Assembly (NCBI GenBank): GCA_934254755.1
Contig: CAKQMM010000061.1
Span: 1 to 6,800, forward strand
Source of the DNA: an uncultured Clostridia bacterium
GTDB lineage: Bacteria > Bacillota > Clostridia > Christensenellales > Borkfalkiaceae
Reading direction: 5' to 3'
DNA length: 6,800 nucleotides
Shown piece by piece: positions 1 through 6,566 of the stretch; the first letter of the stretch is position 1, and the number at the start of each line of letters is the position of its first letter. The translations under genes and the position numbers were made by a program. Below the pieces are notes generated by a model. That model did no database searches. It saw only the letters and a program-made list of their open reading frames with translations, and had not been told where the DNA came from.

Positions 1-22
1 CGTTTTTTAAAGCGGTAAAAAC

Positions 23-649
23 ATGGGTTGCTTTAAGGGTGTAGGGTACCCCGAAGATATTGCCGACTATTATAAGCTTGACGAATACGCGGGGTACTTA
101 TGGACGGCGCACGGCAGATACCCCACAAACACCCCCGGCTGGTGGGGCGGCGCGCATCCCTTTTCGCTTCTCAACACCTCCGTCGTTCATAACGGAGAAA
201 TTTCGTCTTACGATGCAAACCGCCGCTTTATCGAAATGTTCGGGTACAAGTGCACCCTTTTAACCGATACCGAAGTTATAACTTACGCGCTCGATTTTCT
301 GACCCGTAAAAAGGGCTTGACTTTTGAAGAAGCCGCAAACGTAATAGCCGCGCCGTTTTGGAAAGATATCGAAAAAATGCCGGATAAAACCCGCGATTAT
401 TTCACTTTTTTGCGTACCGAGTTTTCAAGTCTTTTAATAACCGGTCCCTTTTCGATACTCGTCGGGTTTTCGGGCGGGGTTATGGCTTTGAACGACAGGC
501 TGAAACTAAGGTCTATGGTTGTCGGAACGCATAACGATAAAACTTATTTTGCGAGCGAAGAGTGCGCTATTTTAAGTATGGATAGCGGGGCTCGAAACGT
601 AAAATCGCTCGGCGGCGGCACGCCGTATATCGTAACTTTAAAAAAATAG
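23..649 (+). CDS. glxB: Glutamate synthase glutaminase subunit (class II amidotransferase, GlxB-like), C-terminal part
   Basis: This is the glutaminase part of a split, archaeal-type glutamate synthase; it releases ammonia from glutamine for the FMN subunit encoded next. Visible class II amidotransferase motifs (counted from the ATG) are AHGRYPTNT at 29-37, the oxyanion-hole HNG at 56-58 within VVHNGEISSY, TDTE at 81-84 and FASEE near 176-180. Whole family members are about 350 residues and begin with the catalytic Cys2, so the 208 residues here are only the C-terminal part. The ATG at 23 has no convincing ribosome-binding site, so it is probably an internal Met. Read upstream in the same frame, the codons give V-F-stop-S-G-K-N before the Met, which matches the family's usual FSSGKNMG segment apart from the TAA at 8-10. 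The gene may be broken, split or affected by a sequence error. The stop TAG overlaps the ribosome-binding site of the next gene. Family assignment is firm; the 5' structure is open. Confidence 0.85.
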   Translation: MGCFKGVGYPEDIADYYKLDEYAGYLWTAHGRYPTNTPGWWGGAHPFSLLNTSVVHNGEISSYDANRRFIEMFGYKCTLLTDTEVITYALDFLTRKKGLTFEEAANVIAAPFWKDIEKMPDKTRDYFTFLRTEFSSLLITGPFSILVGFSGGVMALNDRLKLRSMVVGTHNDKTYFASEECAILSMDSGARNVKSLGGGTPYIVTLKK

Positions 650-659
650 GAGCGTTATT

Positions 660-2162
660 ATGTATAATTACGCAGAATATGAAGTTGAAAGAAATTTATT
701 AAAATGCGTTAATTGTTTAAAATGCGTGCGCGAGTGTTATAACGGCGTGCATCAGGTTAAAGAATTAAACGGCAAAAAGGTCTTAACCGCGGACGAAACG
801 AAGTGCGTGAACTGTCACCGTTGCGTGGAATTTTGCCCGACCCGCGCCATTAAAATTGTTAAAAGCAACTTAACTTTCAAAGAAAACAAGAGTTGGAGCG
901 AGCAAAATATTATCGAAATTTTCAAGCAATCAGAAACGGGCGGGGTGCTTTTATCGTCTATGGGTAACCCGCAAAATTATCCCGTATATTTCGATAAAAT
1001 GCTGATAAACGCGTCGCAAGTCACTAACCCGTCCATCGACCCGCTTCGCGAACCTATGGAAACGAAGGTCTTTTTAGGTAAAAAAACTTTTGACGTAAAG
1101 CGCGATAATGACGGCAAAATCATCACCAAACTTCCGCCGCGGCTGACGCTTTCAACCCCGATAATGTTTTCGGCGATGAGTTATGGTTCAATAAGCTATA
1201 ACGCTCACAAAAGTTTAGCTACCGCCGCCGAAAAGCTCGGCATTTACTATAACACCGGCGAGGGCGGCTTGCATAAAGATTTTTACCCTTACGGCAAAAA
1301 TACGATAGTTCAGGTTGCTTCGGGGCGGTTCGGCGTGCATAAAGACTACTTAGACGCCGGCGCGGCTATCGAAATAAAGATAGGTCAGGGCGCAAAACCC
1401 GGCATCGGCGGGCATCTGCCCGGTGCGAAAATCAGCGAAGACGTTTCAAAAACCCGCATGATTCCTATGAATAGCGACGCGATTTCTCCCGCGCCCCATC
1501 ACGACATTTATTCGATTGAAGATTTGCGCCAACTCGTCGTTTCTTTAAAAGAAGCCACTAATTACGAAAAGCCTATAATCGTAAACGTGGCGGCGGTTAA
1601 TAACGTAGCGGCGATAGCGAGCGGAATCGCAAGAAGCGGCGCGGATATAATAGCAATCGACGGGTTCCGCGGCGGAACGGGCGCCGCACCTACCCGTATA
1701 CGCGACAGTGTCGGCATCCCTATAGAACTTGCGCTTGCCGCTGTCGATACGCGGCTTCGCGAAGAAGGTATACGCGAAAACGTTTCGATCGTCGCGGGCG
1801 GTGCTATAAGGAACAGCGCGGATATCGTCAAAGCAATCGCGCTCGGAGCGGACGCCGTTTATATCGCAACTTCCGCGCTCATTGCAATGGGTTGCCACTT
1901 GTGCAGGTCTTGCCAACAAGGCAAATGCAACTGGGGTATTGCCACCCAAATTCCCGAACTCGTCGCAAGATTAGACCCAGAAGTCGGAGCCGCTCGGCTT
2001 ATAAATTTAATAAACGGCTGGACGAACGAAATCAAAGAATTTATGGGCGGAATGGGTATAAACTCAATCGAGGCTTTAAAAGGTAACCGCCTTATGCTCC
2101 GCGGCATCGGCTTAAACGAAAGGGAACTTTCCGTTTTGGGTATAATGCACGCGGGAGAATAG
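660..2162 (+). CDS. glxD: Glutamate synthase FMN/iron-sulfur core subunit with N-terminal ferredoxin domain (GlxD-like)
   Basis: The 500-residue protein is the synthase core that aminates 2-oxoglutarate with ammonia from the glutaminase subunit and reduces the product to glutamate. Residues 10-68 form a two-cluster ferredoxin domain with Cys16/19/22/26 and Cys49/52/55/59 followed by Pro60, each a potential [4Fe-4S] site. Residues about 80-490 are the FMN-binding glutamate synthase barrel: SAMSYGSIS at 171-179, NTGEGG at 198-203, GQGAKPGIGGHLPG at 242-255, DGFRGGTGAAP at 334-344 and the flavin phosphate region VAGGAIRNSADI at 378-389. Cys412, Cys418 and Cys423 keep the C-x5-C-x4-C spacing of the [3Fe-4S] ligands of large GltB proteins, with an extra Cys415. 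The ATG has AGGAG at 648-652 with a 7-base spacer, overlapping the upstream stop. No NADPH-binding GltD-type subunit is encoded in the window, so a ferredoxin-type donor is likely (inference). Confidence 0.95.
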   Translation: MYNYAEYEVERNLLKCVNCLKCVRECYNGVHQVKELNGKKVLTADETKCVNCHRCVEFCPTRAIKIVKSNLTFKENKSWSEQNIIEIFKQSETGGVLLSSMGNPQNYPVYFDKMLINASQVTNPSIDPLREPMETKVFLGKKTFDVKRDNDGKIITKLPPRLTLSTPIMFSAMSYGSISYNAHKSLATAAEKLGIYYNTGEGGLHKDFYPYGKNTIVQVASGRFGVHKDYLDAGAAIEIKIGQGAKPGIGGHLPGAKISEDVSKTRMIPMNSDAISPAPHHDIYSIEDLRQLVVSLKEATNYEKPIIVNVAAVNNVAAIASGIARSGADIIAIDGFRGGTGAAPTRIRDSVGIPIELALAAVDTRLREEGIRENVSIVAGGAIRNSADIVKAIALGADAVYIATSALIAMGCHLCRSCQQGKCNWGIATQIPELVARLDPEVGAARLINLINGWTNEIKEFMGGMGINSIEALKGNRLMLRGIGLNERELSVLGIMHAGE

Positions 2163-2171
2163 TTGTTAAGC

Positions 2172-2227
2172 GCGGGCGTTTATAGAACCCGCAAACCCGA
2201 TATAACTAAAACTTAACCCACGGTTAA
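2172..2227. other. Two small inverted repeats in the glxD-glxC gap
   Basis: The 125-bp gap 2163-2287 is AT-rich. It contains an imperfect hairpin with GCGGG at 2172-2176 pairing CCCGC at 2188-2192, and a perfect 6-bp inverted repeat TTAACC-CAC-GGTTAA at 2213-2227. Neither is followed by a T tract, so they do not look like intrinsic terminators, and no loop fits the ANTAR-target pattern of two hairpins with A1/G4 hexaloops. They may be an operator, an mRNA processing or stability element, or chance. Confidence 0.35.
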
Positions 2228-2271
2228 ATAAAAACGATAAAAAATTAAAACTAAAATATTTATTTTATAAA

Positions 2272-2290
2272 AGGAGTGTGATATAATTTG
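2272..2290 (+). promoter_or_regulatory. Ribosome-binding site that fixes a TTG start for glxC
   Basis: AGGAG at 2272-2276 lies 11 bases before TTG at 2288. An in-frame TGA at 2279-2281 rules out any start further upstream, and the nearby ATG at 2298 is in another frame. TTG at 2288 is therefore the best start; ATT at 2291 is the only other close option. Confidence 0.7.
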
Positions 2291-2995
2291 ATTGTAAATG
2301 CAAAAAATTATACTTATTCGGAGCTAAATAAGGTAATAAATAAGTATAAAACGCTGACCATATCGGGCGTTTTGGGCGAAAGACACATCGCAACGGGCGC
2401 GGGCGGCGGTACCGTCACTATCGAAGGCGTTCCCGGCAATGCTCTCGCATCTTACTTAAACGGCGCGACCGTCATCGTTAAAGGCGACGTGCAGGATGCC
2501 GTCGGCGACACGATGAACGACGGCAAAATCGTCGTTTACGGTTCGGCGGGCGACGCGCTCGGCTACTCTATGCGCGGCGGCGAAATTTACGTTGAAAAGT
2601 GCGCGGGATATCGCGTAGGTATTCACATGAAAGAGTACGGCGATAAAAAACCCGCCATTATAATCGGCGGCACGGCGGGCAGTTTTTTGGGCGAGTATCA
2701 GGCGGGCGGCGTAATCGTCGTTTTAAACCTTTTCGGCGATGATTTTTCGCTTAAAGAATGCGGAACCGGTATGCACGGCGGCAAAATGTTCGTGCGCGGC
2801 GTTGAGCCGAAAGATTTGCCCGAACAGGTAAAGTGCGCGTCCGCAACCGAAAACGATATCGCCGAAATTAAAAAATTCGTTGAAAATTATTGCAAATATT
2901 TCGGGTTTGACGAAAATAAGGTTTTAAATTCCGAATTTTTCGTACTTAAACCGAACTCGCAAAATCCATACAAGCGGCTGTATTGCAGCAATTAA
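2288..2995 (+). CDS. glxC: Glutamate synthase GXGXG beta-helix subunit (GlxC-like)
   Basis: The 235-residue protein matches the C-terminal GXGXG domain of glutamate synthase, here a separate polypeptide. In the fused enzyme this right-handed beta-helix packs against the amidotransferase and FMN domains and helps shape the ammonia tunnel; related domains occur in formylmethanofuran dehydrogenase subunit C. Repeated glycine turns spaced roughly every 16-20 residues run from about 28 to 170, for example GAGGGTVTIEGVPGN (37-51), GDVQDAVGDTMNDGKIVVYG (66-85), GDALGYSMRGGEIYVEKCAG (88-107), GGTAGSFLGEYQAGGVIVV (127-145) and GTGMHGGKMFVRG (159-171). The tail after about 175 is charged and helical-looking, with an acidic segment and a short NPYKRLY end. 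It starts with TTG. The stop codon overlaps the AAAGGAG site of glnA, so it is probably co-translated with that gene. Confidence 0.9.
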   Translation: MIVNAKNYTYSELNKVINKYKTLTISGVLGERHIATGAGGGTVTIEGVPGNALASYLNGATVIVKGDVQDAVGDTMNDGKIVVYGSAGDALGYSMRGGEIYVEKCAGYRVGIHMKEYGDKKPAIIIGGTAGSFLGEYQAGGVIVVLNLFGDDFSLKECGTGMHGGKMFVRGVEPKDLPEQVKCASATENDIAEIKKFVENYCKYFGFDENKVLNSEFFVLKPNSQNPYKRLYCSN

Positions 2996-3005
2996 AGGAG
3001 CGGTA

Positions 3006-4157
3006 ATGAAAAATACTGTTAAAGACGTTCTCGACTACGTTCGGGAAGAAGACGTCAAGTTTATAAGGCTTGCCTTTTTGGACGTTGACGGAAACCTTAA
3101 AAACGCGTCGGTTATGCCGGGCGAACTCGAACGCGCCTTTTCAAGCGGCGTTTCTATCGACGGTTCGGCAATCAAAGGTTTTGCTACCGCCGATTGTTCC
3201 GACCTTTTTTTGTTCCCCGATCCCGACACGCTCACGGTGCTTCCGTGGCGGCCGTCGCACGGCAGGGTAATCAGGCTTTTTTGCGACGTTAAAAATTCGC
3301 GCGGCGAAAGCGTTTCCGCGGATAGCAGAGGCGTTTTAAAGCGCGCGGTCGAAACGGCAAAAAATGCGGGCGTTACTTGCAATTTTGCCGCAGAGTTTGA
3401 GTTTTATCTTTTCAAAACCGACGAGGACGGCAACCCGACGAAAGAACCGTCCGACGCGGCGGGATATATGGACGTCGCGCCGCTCGATAAAGGCGAAAAC
3501 GTCCGCCGCGAAATTTGCTTGACGATTGAAGAAATGGGTTTGACTCCCGAATGTTCGCATCACGAAGAAGGTCCCGGACAGAACGAAATCGATTTTAAAT
3601 ATTCCGACGCTTTGTCTTCAGCCGACCACGCCGTTATATTCAAAAACGCCACGCAGATAGTCGCTTACAAAAACGGCTTTAACGCGAGTTTCGAGCCGAA
3701 GCCGTTGCCTGATTCAAGCGGAAGCGGTATGCACGTAAACGTTTCGGTTGAAAAGGTCGGCGGCGAAAGAATTTTTGAGCCTTTCATCGCTGGCGTTATG
3801 AACAGAATTAAAGAAATAACTTACTTTTTGAACCCGACCGAAAATTCTTACGAGCGTTTAGGACTTAAAAAAGCGCCCAAACAAATTTTCTGCGATAAAG
3901 AAAACCGCAACGCCCTCGTTCGTATTCCTGCCGGCAAAACCGGCGAACGGTTTGAACTAAGGTCGCCCGACGGTATGGCAAACGTATACCTCGCCTACGC
4001 TTTGATTATTTTTGCGGGGCTTGAAGGCGTTGAGAAAGGGCTTGATATAGCCGCCGTAAGCGGCGGAACTTTGCCCGAAAGTTTAAGCGAGGCAAAAGAG
4101 CTTGCGCTAAACAGCGAATTTGTTAAAAAACATATAGGCGAAGCGTTTTTAAAGTAA
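3006..4157 (+). CDS. glnA: Glutamine synthetase, class I, short form
   Basis: The enzyme makes glutamine from glutamate, ammonium and ATP in the cytoplasm. Recognisable motifs, with E. coli/Salmonella equivalents recalled from memory, are DGSAI at 52-56 (Asp50 loop), EFEFYLF at 130-136 (Glu129/131), HHEEGPGQNEIDF at 185-197 (Glu212/220), GSGMHVN at 239-245 (His269), NSYERL at 280-285 (Arg321), ENRNALVRIP at 299-308 (Arg339/344) and RFELRSPD at 315-322 (Glu357/Arg359). At 383 residues it is some 60 shorter than the usual 440-470. The segment that carries the adenylylated Tyr397 in enterobacteria is missing, and so is the final stretch of about 35 residues. The flap position normally GYEAP reads LKKAP, putting Lys289 at the catalytic Glu327 site. 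AAAGGAG at 2994-3000 with a 5-base spacer supports the ATG. It sits between the glutamate synthase genes and an ANTAR regulator. Family certain; full activity not certain. Confidence 0.93.
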   Translation: MKNTVKDVLDYVREEDVKFIRLAFLDVDGNLKNASVMPGELERAFSSGVSIDGSAIKGFATADCSDLFLFPDPDTLTVLPWRPSHGRVIRLFCDVKNSRGESVSADSRGVLKRAVETAKNAGVTCNFAAEFEFYLFKTDEDGNPTKEPSDAAGYMDVAPLDKGENVRREICLTIEEMGLTPECSHHEEGPGQNEIDFKYSDALSSADHAVIFKNATQIVAYKNGFNASFEPKPLPDSSGSGMHVNVSVEKVGGERIFEPFIAGVMNRIKEITYFLNPTENSYERLGLKKAPKQIFCDKENRNALVRIPAGKTGERFELRSPDGMANVYLAYALIIFAGLEGVEKGLDIAAVSGGTLPESLSEAKELALNSEFVKKHIGEAFLK

Positions 4158-4166
4158 AACTAATTT

Positions 4167-4742
4167 ATGGTAATCGGCAAACGAAAGGGTTTAATCGTGT
4201 CCTCCACCGAGAGCGGCGCTCAATATTTAAAGGACAATTTAACCGCGCGTTACGACTTAGATGTGGTCGGTAGCGGCGCGGAAGCCCGTCGTGCCCTTAC
4301 CGAAAAAGACTATGGAGCGGTGTTTATTAACACCCCGCTTAAAGACGAATTCGGTACAGAACTTGCCGAAACCGCAGTTACCATAACCGCCGCGGCCGTC
4401 ATGCTTATCGTTCGACAGGACGTTTTCGACGGGGTCGAAGCGGGCATGGAGCGGCTCGGCGTATTCTGTCTTGCTAAGCCTATTCAAAAGCAAACGCTTT
4501 ATCAAGCCGTTTCGCTTATGATATCGACCGAAACCCGCCTAAACGCTTATAAACAAAAAGCGGAAAACTTAAATAAAAAAATGGAAGAAATTAAACTTGT
4601 CGGCAGGGCAAAGTTGCTGCTTATCGCTAAACTTTCCTTTTCCGAACAAGAAGCCCATAAGTACATTGAAAAGCAGGCGATGGATAGGTGCGTCAAGCGT
4701 TCAGACGTTGCCGCAGATATTATTAAAACGTACAGCAATTAA
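4167..4742 (+). CDS. ANTAR-domain response regulator (putative RNA-binding antiterminator, NasT/AmiR type)
   Basis: The 191-residue protein has a receiver-like domain at about 5-120, a linking coiled-coil helix at about 121-145 and an ANTAR domain at about 140-188. The ANTAR signature is visible as GRAKLLLIAKLSFSEQEAHKY (in the 146-166 region), then AMDRCVKRSDVAADII at 171-186. ANTAR proteins bind paired hairpins in nascent RNA and prevent transcription termination. The receiver is degenerate: the acidic pocket after strand 1 reads SST (12-14) and the site four residues before Pro57 is Phe53 in AVFINTPL, where the phospho-acceptor Asp is expected; the Lys-Pro pair (104-105) is kept. Phosphorylation control is therefore unlikely. 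The ATG lies 9 bases after the glnA stop without a clear Shine-Dalgarno site, which suggests translational coupling. An equivalent glnA-ANTAR pair (NitR) is known from solvent-forming Clostridium, so a role in nitrogen control is the likely inference. Confidence 0.88.
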   Translation: MVIGKRKGLIVSSTESGAQYLKDNLTARYDLDVVGSGAEARRALTEKDYGAVFINTPLKDEFGTELAETAVTITAAAVMLIVRQDVFDGVEAGMERLGVFCLAKPIQKQTLYQAVSLMISTETRLNAYKQKAENLNKKMEEIKLVGRAKLLLIAKLSFSEQEAHKYIEKQAMDRCVKRSDVAADIIKTYSN

Positions 4743-4785
4743 AAATTGAATTTTTACAATATTTTTAGATAAATTAAGGAATTTT

Positions 4786-6402
4786 ATGAAAAAGTATATT
4801 TTTGTTACAGGCGGCGTTGTGTCCGGTTTAGGCAAAGGCATAACGGCGGCTTCACTCGGAAGATTATTAAAAACAAGAGGGCTTAAAGTTGCCGCTCAGA
4901 AACTCGACCCGTACATAAACGTTGACCCGGGAACAATGAGCCCGTATCAGCACGGCGAGGTTTACGTCACCGAAGACGGCGCGGAAACCGACCTCGATTT
5001 AGGGCATTACGAACGCTTTATCGACGAAAACTTAAATAAGTTCTCTAATCTTACGACCGGCAAGGTTTATTGGAACGTTTTAAATAAAGAAAGAAAGGGC
5101 GAGTATTTAGGCTCGACCGTTCAAATTATCCCCCACGTTACGAACGAAATTAAAGAGTTTGTGTACAGGGTCGGCAAAGAAACCGACGCCGACGTTATCA
5201 TAACCGAAATCGGCGGAACGATAGGCGATATCGAATCGCAGGCGTTCATAGAAGCGGTAAGGCAAATCTCGCTTGAAGTCGGCAAAGAAAACAGTTTGTT
5301 TATACACGTAACTCTCGTTCCGTTTTTATCGGGCAGCGACGAACACAAGTCAAAGCCCACCCAACACTCGGTTAAAGAATTGCAGGGCATGGGCGTTAAG
5401 CCCGACGTCATAATTTTACGCGCGGACGAACCGCTCGAAGAGAGCATATTCAATAAAATCGCGCTGTTTTGCAACGTTAAGAAAGACTGCGTAATCGAAA
5501 ACATAACCCTCCCCGTTTTGTACGAAGCGCCGCTTATGCTTGAAAAAAGCAACTTTTCGGAGGTTGTGTGCCGCGAACTCGGCATAAACGCCCCCGCGCC
5601 CGACTTAACCGAGTGGGAAGAAATGGTCAAACGCATCAAAAATCTGCACAAAACCGTTAAAATCGCGCTCGTCGGTAAATACGTTGCCCTTCACGACGCA
5701 TATTTGTCGGTTGCGGAAGCGTTGCGCCACGCGGGGTACCTACTCGGCGCGAAAGTCGAAATTTTATGGACTGACAGCGAAACGGTGACCGAAAACAACG
5801 TTGCCGATATTTTAAAGGACGCGGACGGAATTTTGGTTCCCGGCGGGTTCGGCAACAGGGGTATCGAGGGTAAAATAATCGCCGCGAAATACGCCCGCGA
5901 AAACAACGTGCCTTACCTCGGTATATGTTTAGGCATGCAGACGGCTGTTATCGAATTTGCGCGCAACGTTGCGGGCATAAAGGACGCCGACAGCGGCGAA
6001 TTCAAGCCGAACGGGGCGAATAAGGTTATCGACTTTTTGCCCGACCAAAGCGAAACGGTCAACAAAGGCGGCACTTTGCGCTTAGGCGCGTACCCGCTTA
6101 AAATTAACGAAAACACCAAGCTTTTTGAGTGTTACAAAACGCTTGAGGTGTTTGAACGCCACCGCCACCGTTACGAGTTTAACAACGATTATCGCGACGT
6201 TTTAACCGAAAACGGTCTTGTCATCGGCGGAACTTCCCCCGACGGGTACATAGTTGAAACTATCGAAAACCCGAAGTGCGACTTCTTCGTCGGCGTGCAG
6301 TTCCACCCCGAATTTAAGTCGCGCCCCAACAAACCCCACCCGCTGTTTTGCGGGCTTATATCCGCCGCGCTTAAAAATGCGGATAAAAAGGCTGATAAAT
6401 AA
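4786..6402 (+). CDS. pyrG: CTP synthase (glutamine-hydrolysing)
   Basis: The enzyme converts UTP to CTP with ATP and glutamine-derived ammonia. The 538-residue length is standard. The N-terminal amidoligase domain (1-268) shows the P-loop-like [10 protein letters not shown] at 9-18, [21 protein letters not shown] at 39-59 split by no insertion, [12 protein letters not shown] at 67-78 with Asp71, and [11 protein letters not shown] at 141-151 with Glu141, the Mg-binding acids. The C-terminal class I amidotransferase domain (about 290-535) shows [13 protein letters not shown] at 297-309, PGGFGNRG at 352-359, the nucleophile Cys381 in GICLGMQ, and His507/Glu509 in QFHPEF, so the triad is complete. 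AAGGA at 4776-4780 with a 5-base spacer supports the ATG. The 43-bp gap before it holds no hairpin or terminator, unlike the attenuated pyrG leaders of Bacillus. It is probably transcribed with the nitrogen genes or from a weak local promoter. Confidence 0.97.
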   Translation: MKKYIFVTGGVVSGLGKGITAASLGRLLKTRGLKVAAQKLDPYINVDPGTMSPYQHGEVYVTEDGAETDLDLGHYERFIDENLNKFSNLTTGKVYWNVLNKERKGEYLGSTVQIIPHVTNEIKEFVYRVGKETDADVIITEIGGTIGDIESQAFIEAVRQISLEVGKENSLFIHVTLVPFLSGSDEHKSKPTQHSVKELQGMGVKPDVIILRADEPLEESIFNKIALFCNVKKDCVIENITLPVLYEAPLMLEKSNFSEVVCRELGINAPAPDLTEWEEMVKRIKNLHKTVKIALVGKYVALHDAYLSVAEALRHAGYLLGAKVEILWTDSETVTENNVADILKDADGILVPGGFGNRGIEGKIIAAKYARENNVPYLGICLGMQTAVIEFARNVAGIKDADSGEFKPNGANKVIDFLPDQSETVNKGGTLRLGAYPLKINENTKLFECYKTLEVFERHRHRYEFNNDYRDVLTENGLVIGGTSPDGYIVETIENPKCDFFVGVQFHPEFKSRPNKPHPLFCGLISAALKNADKKADK

Positions 6403-6420
6403 GGCGGTTTAGCCGCAAAA

Positions 6421-6451
6421 TTAAGTTGACTAAATTATTTATTTAACTTAA
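6421..6451. repeat. AT-rich inverted repeat overlapping the candidate purB promoter
   Basis: TTAAGT at 6421-6426 pairs with ACTTAA at 6446-6451, and TAAAT at 6431-6435 pairs with ATTTA at 6441-6445, leaving a 4-base bulge and a 5-base loop. It spans the promoter's -35 and most of its -10 box, so it could be an operator; it could also serve as a weak hairpin after pyrG. Confidence 0.4.
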
Positions 6452-6454
6452 AAT
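6426..6454 (+). promoter_or_regulatory. Candidate sigma-A-type promoter for purB
   Basis: TTGACT at 6426-6431 and TAAAAT at 6449-6454 each match the -35 and -10 consensus at five of six bases, with exactly 17 bases between them. Transcription would start near 6461, giving purB a leader of about 240 bases that includes all the repeats. The match is by eye only. Confidence 0.5.
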
Positions 6455-6462
6455 ATATTATT

Positions 6463-6507
6463 GGTTCGTATAAGGCGGCGTTCCGTTGTGCGATTAGCGG
6501 TTCGTAT
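6463..6507. repeat. Short direct repeat GGTTCGTAT
   Basis: The 9-mer GGTTCGTAT occurs at 6463-6471 and again at 6499-6507, 36 bases apart. The second copy runs into the first 28-bp GC-rich repeat. It may mark the edge of an inserted unit or be an internal part of the repeat family. Confidence 0.4.
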
Positions 6508-6530
6508 GGGTCGGCGCCACGACGACTCGC
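6503..6530. repeat. 28-bp GC-rich palindromic repeat, copy 1
   Basis: The unit runs from CGTATGGGTCGG to GACGACTCGC and agrees with copy 2 at 25 of 28 positions. GGGTCG at 6508-6513 pairs with CGACTC at 6523-6528 with one G-T wobble, so the stem survives in RNA. A GGCGCC palindrome sits in the loop side. Confidence 0.7.
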
Positions 6531-6566
6531 AGTAGAAATAGCGCCCCACAGAGTGCATAAACACCT

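Noticed and set aside
2..13. T6A slippery run as a programmed -1 frameshift restoring glxB
   Set aside because: In the frame that would need to slip, re-pairing one base back places the tRNA on TAA, so the simple slippage model does not work; no stimulatory structure was evident.
1545..1949. Open frame of 134 codons on the minus strand inside glxD
   Set aside because: It is antisense to the conserved FMN barrel, with low-complexity translation and no ribosome-binding site.
2282..2287. Perfect TATAAT as a -10 box before glxC
   Set aside because: It lies between the ribosome-binding site and the start codon and has no matching -35, so it cannot serve glxC as a normal promoter.
2163..2287. ANTAR target RNA in the glxD-glxC gap
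   Set aside because: The two hairpins do not have six-base loops with A1 and G4, and no terminator overlaps the second.
4746..4774. TTGAAT with a downstream GATAAA as a pyrG promoter
   Set aside because: The -10 match is weak and transcription would start at the ribosome-binding site itself; the TACAAT at 4755 has no -35.
5121..5651. Open frame of 176 codons on the minus strand inside pyrG
   Set aside because: It lies fully antisense to a well-supported pyrG, resembles no family and is explained by the codon bias of pyrG.
6403..6420. GC hairpin after pyrG as an intrinsic terminator
   Set aside because: The stem is only 4 bp and is followed by AAAATTAAG, not a T tract.
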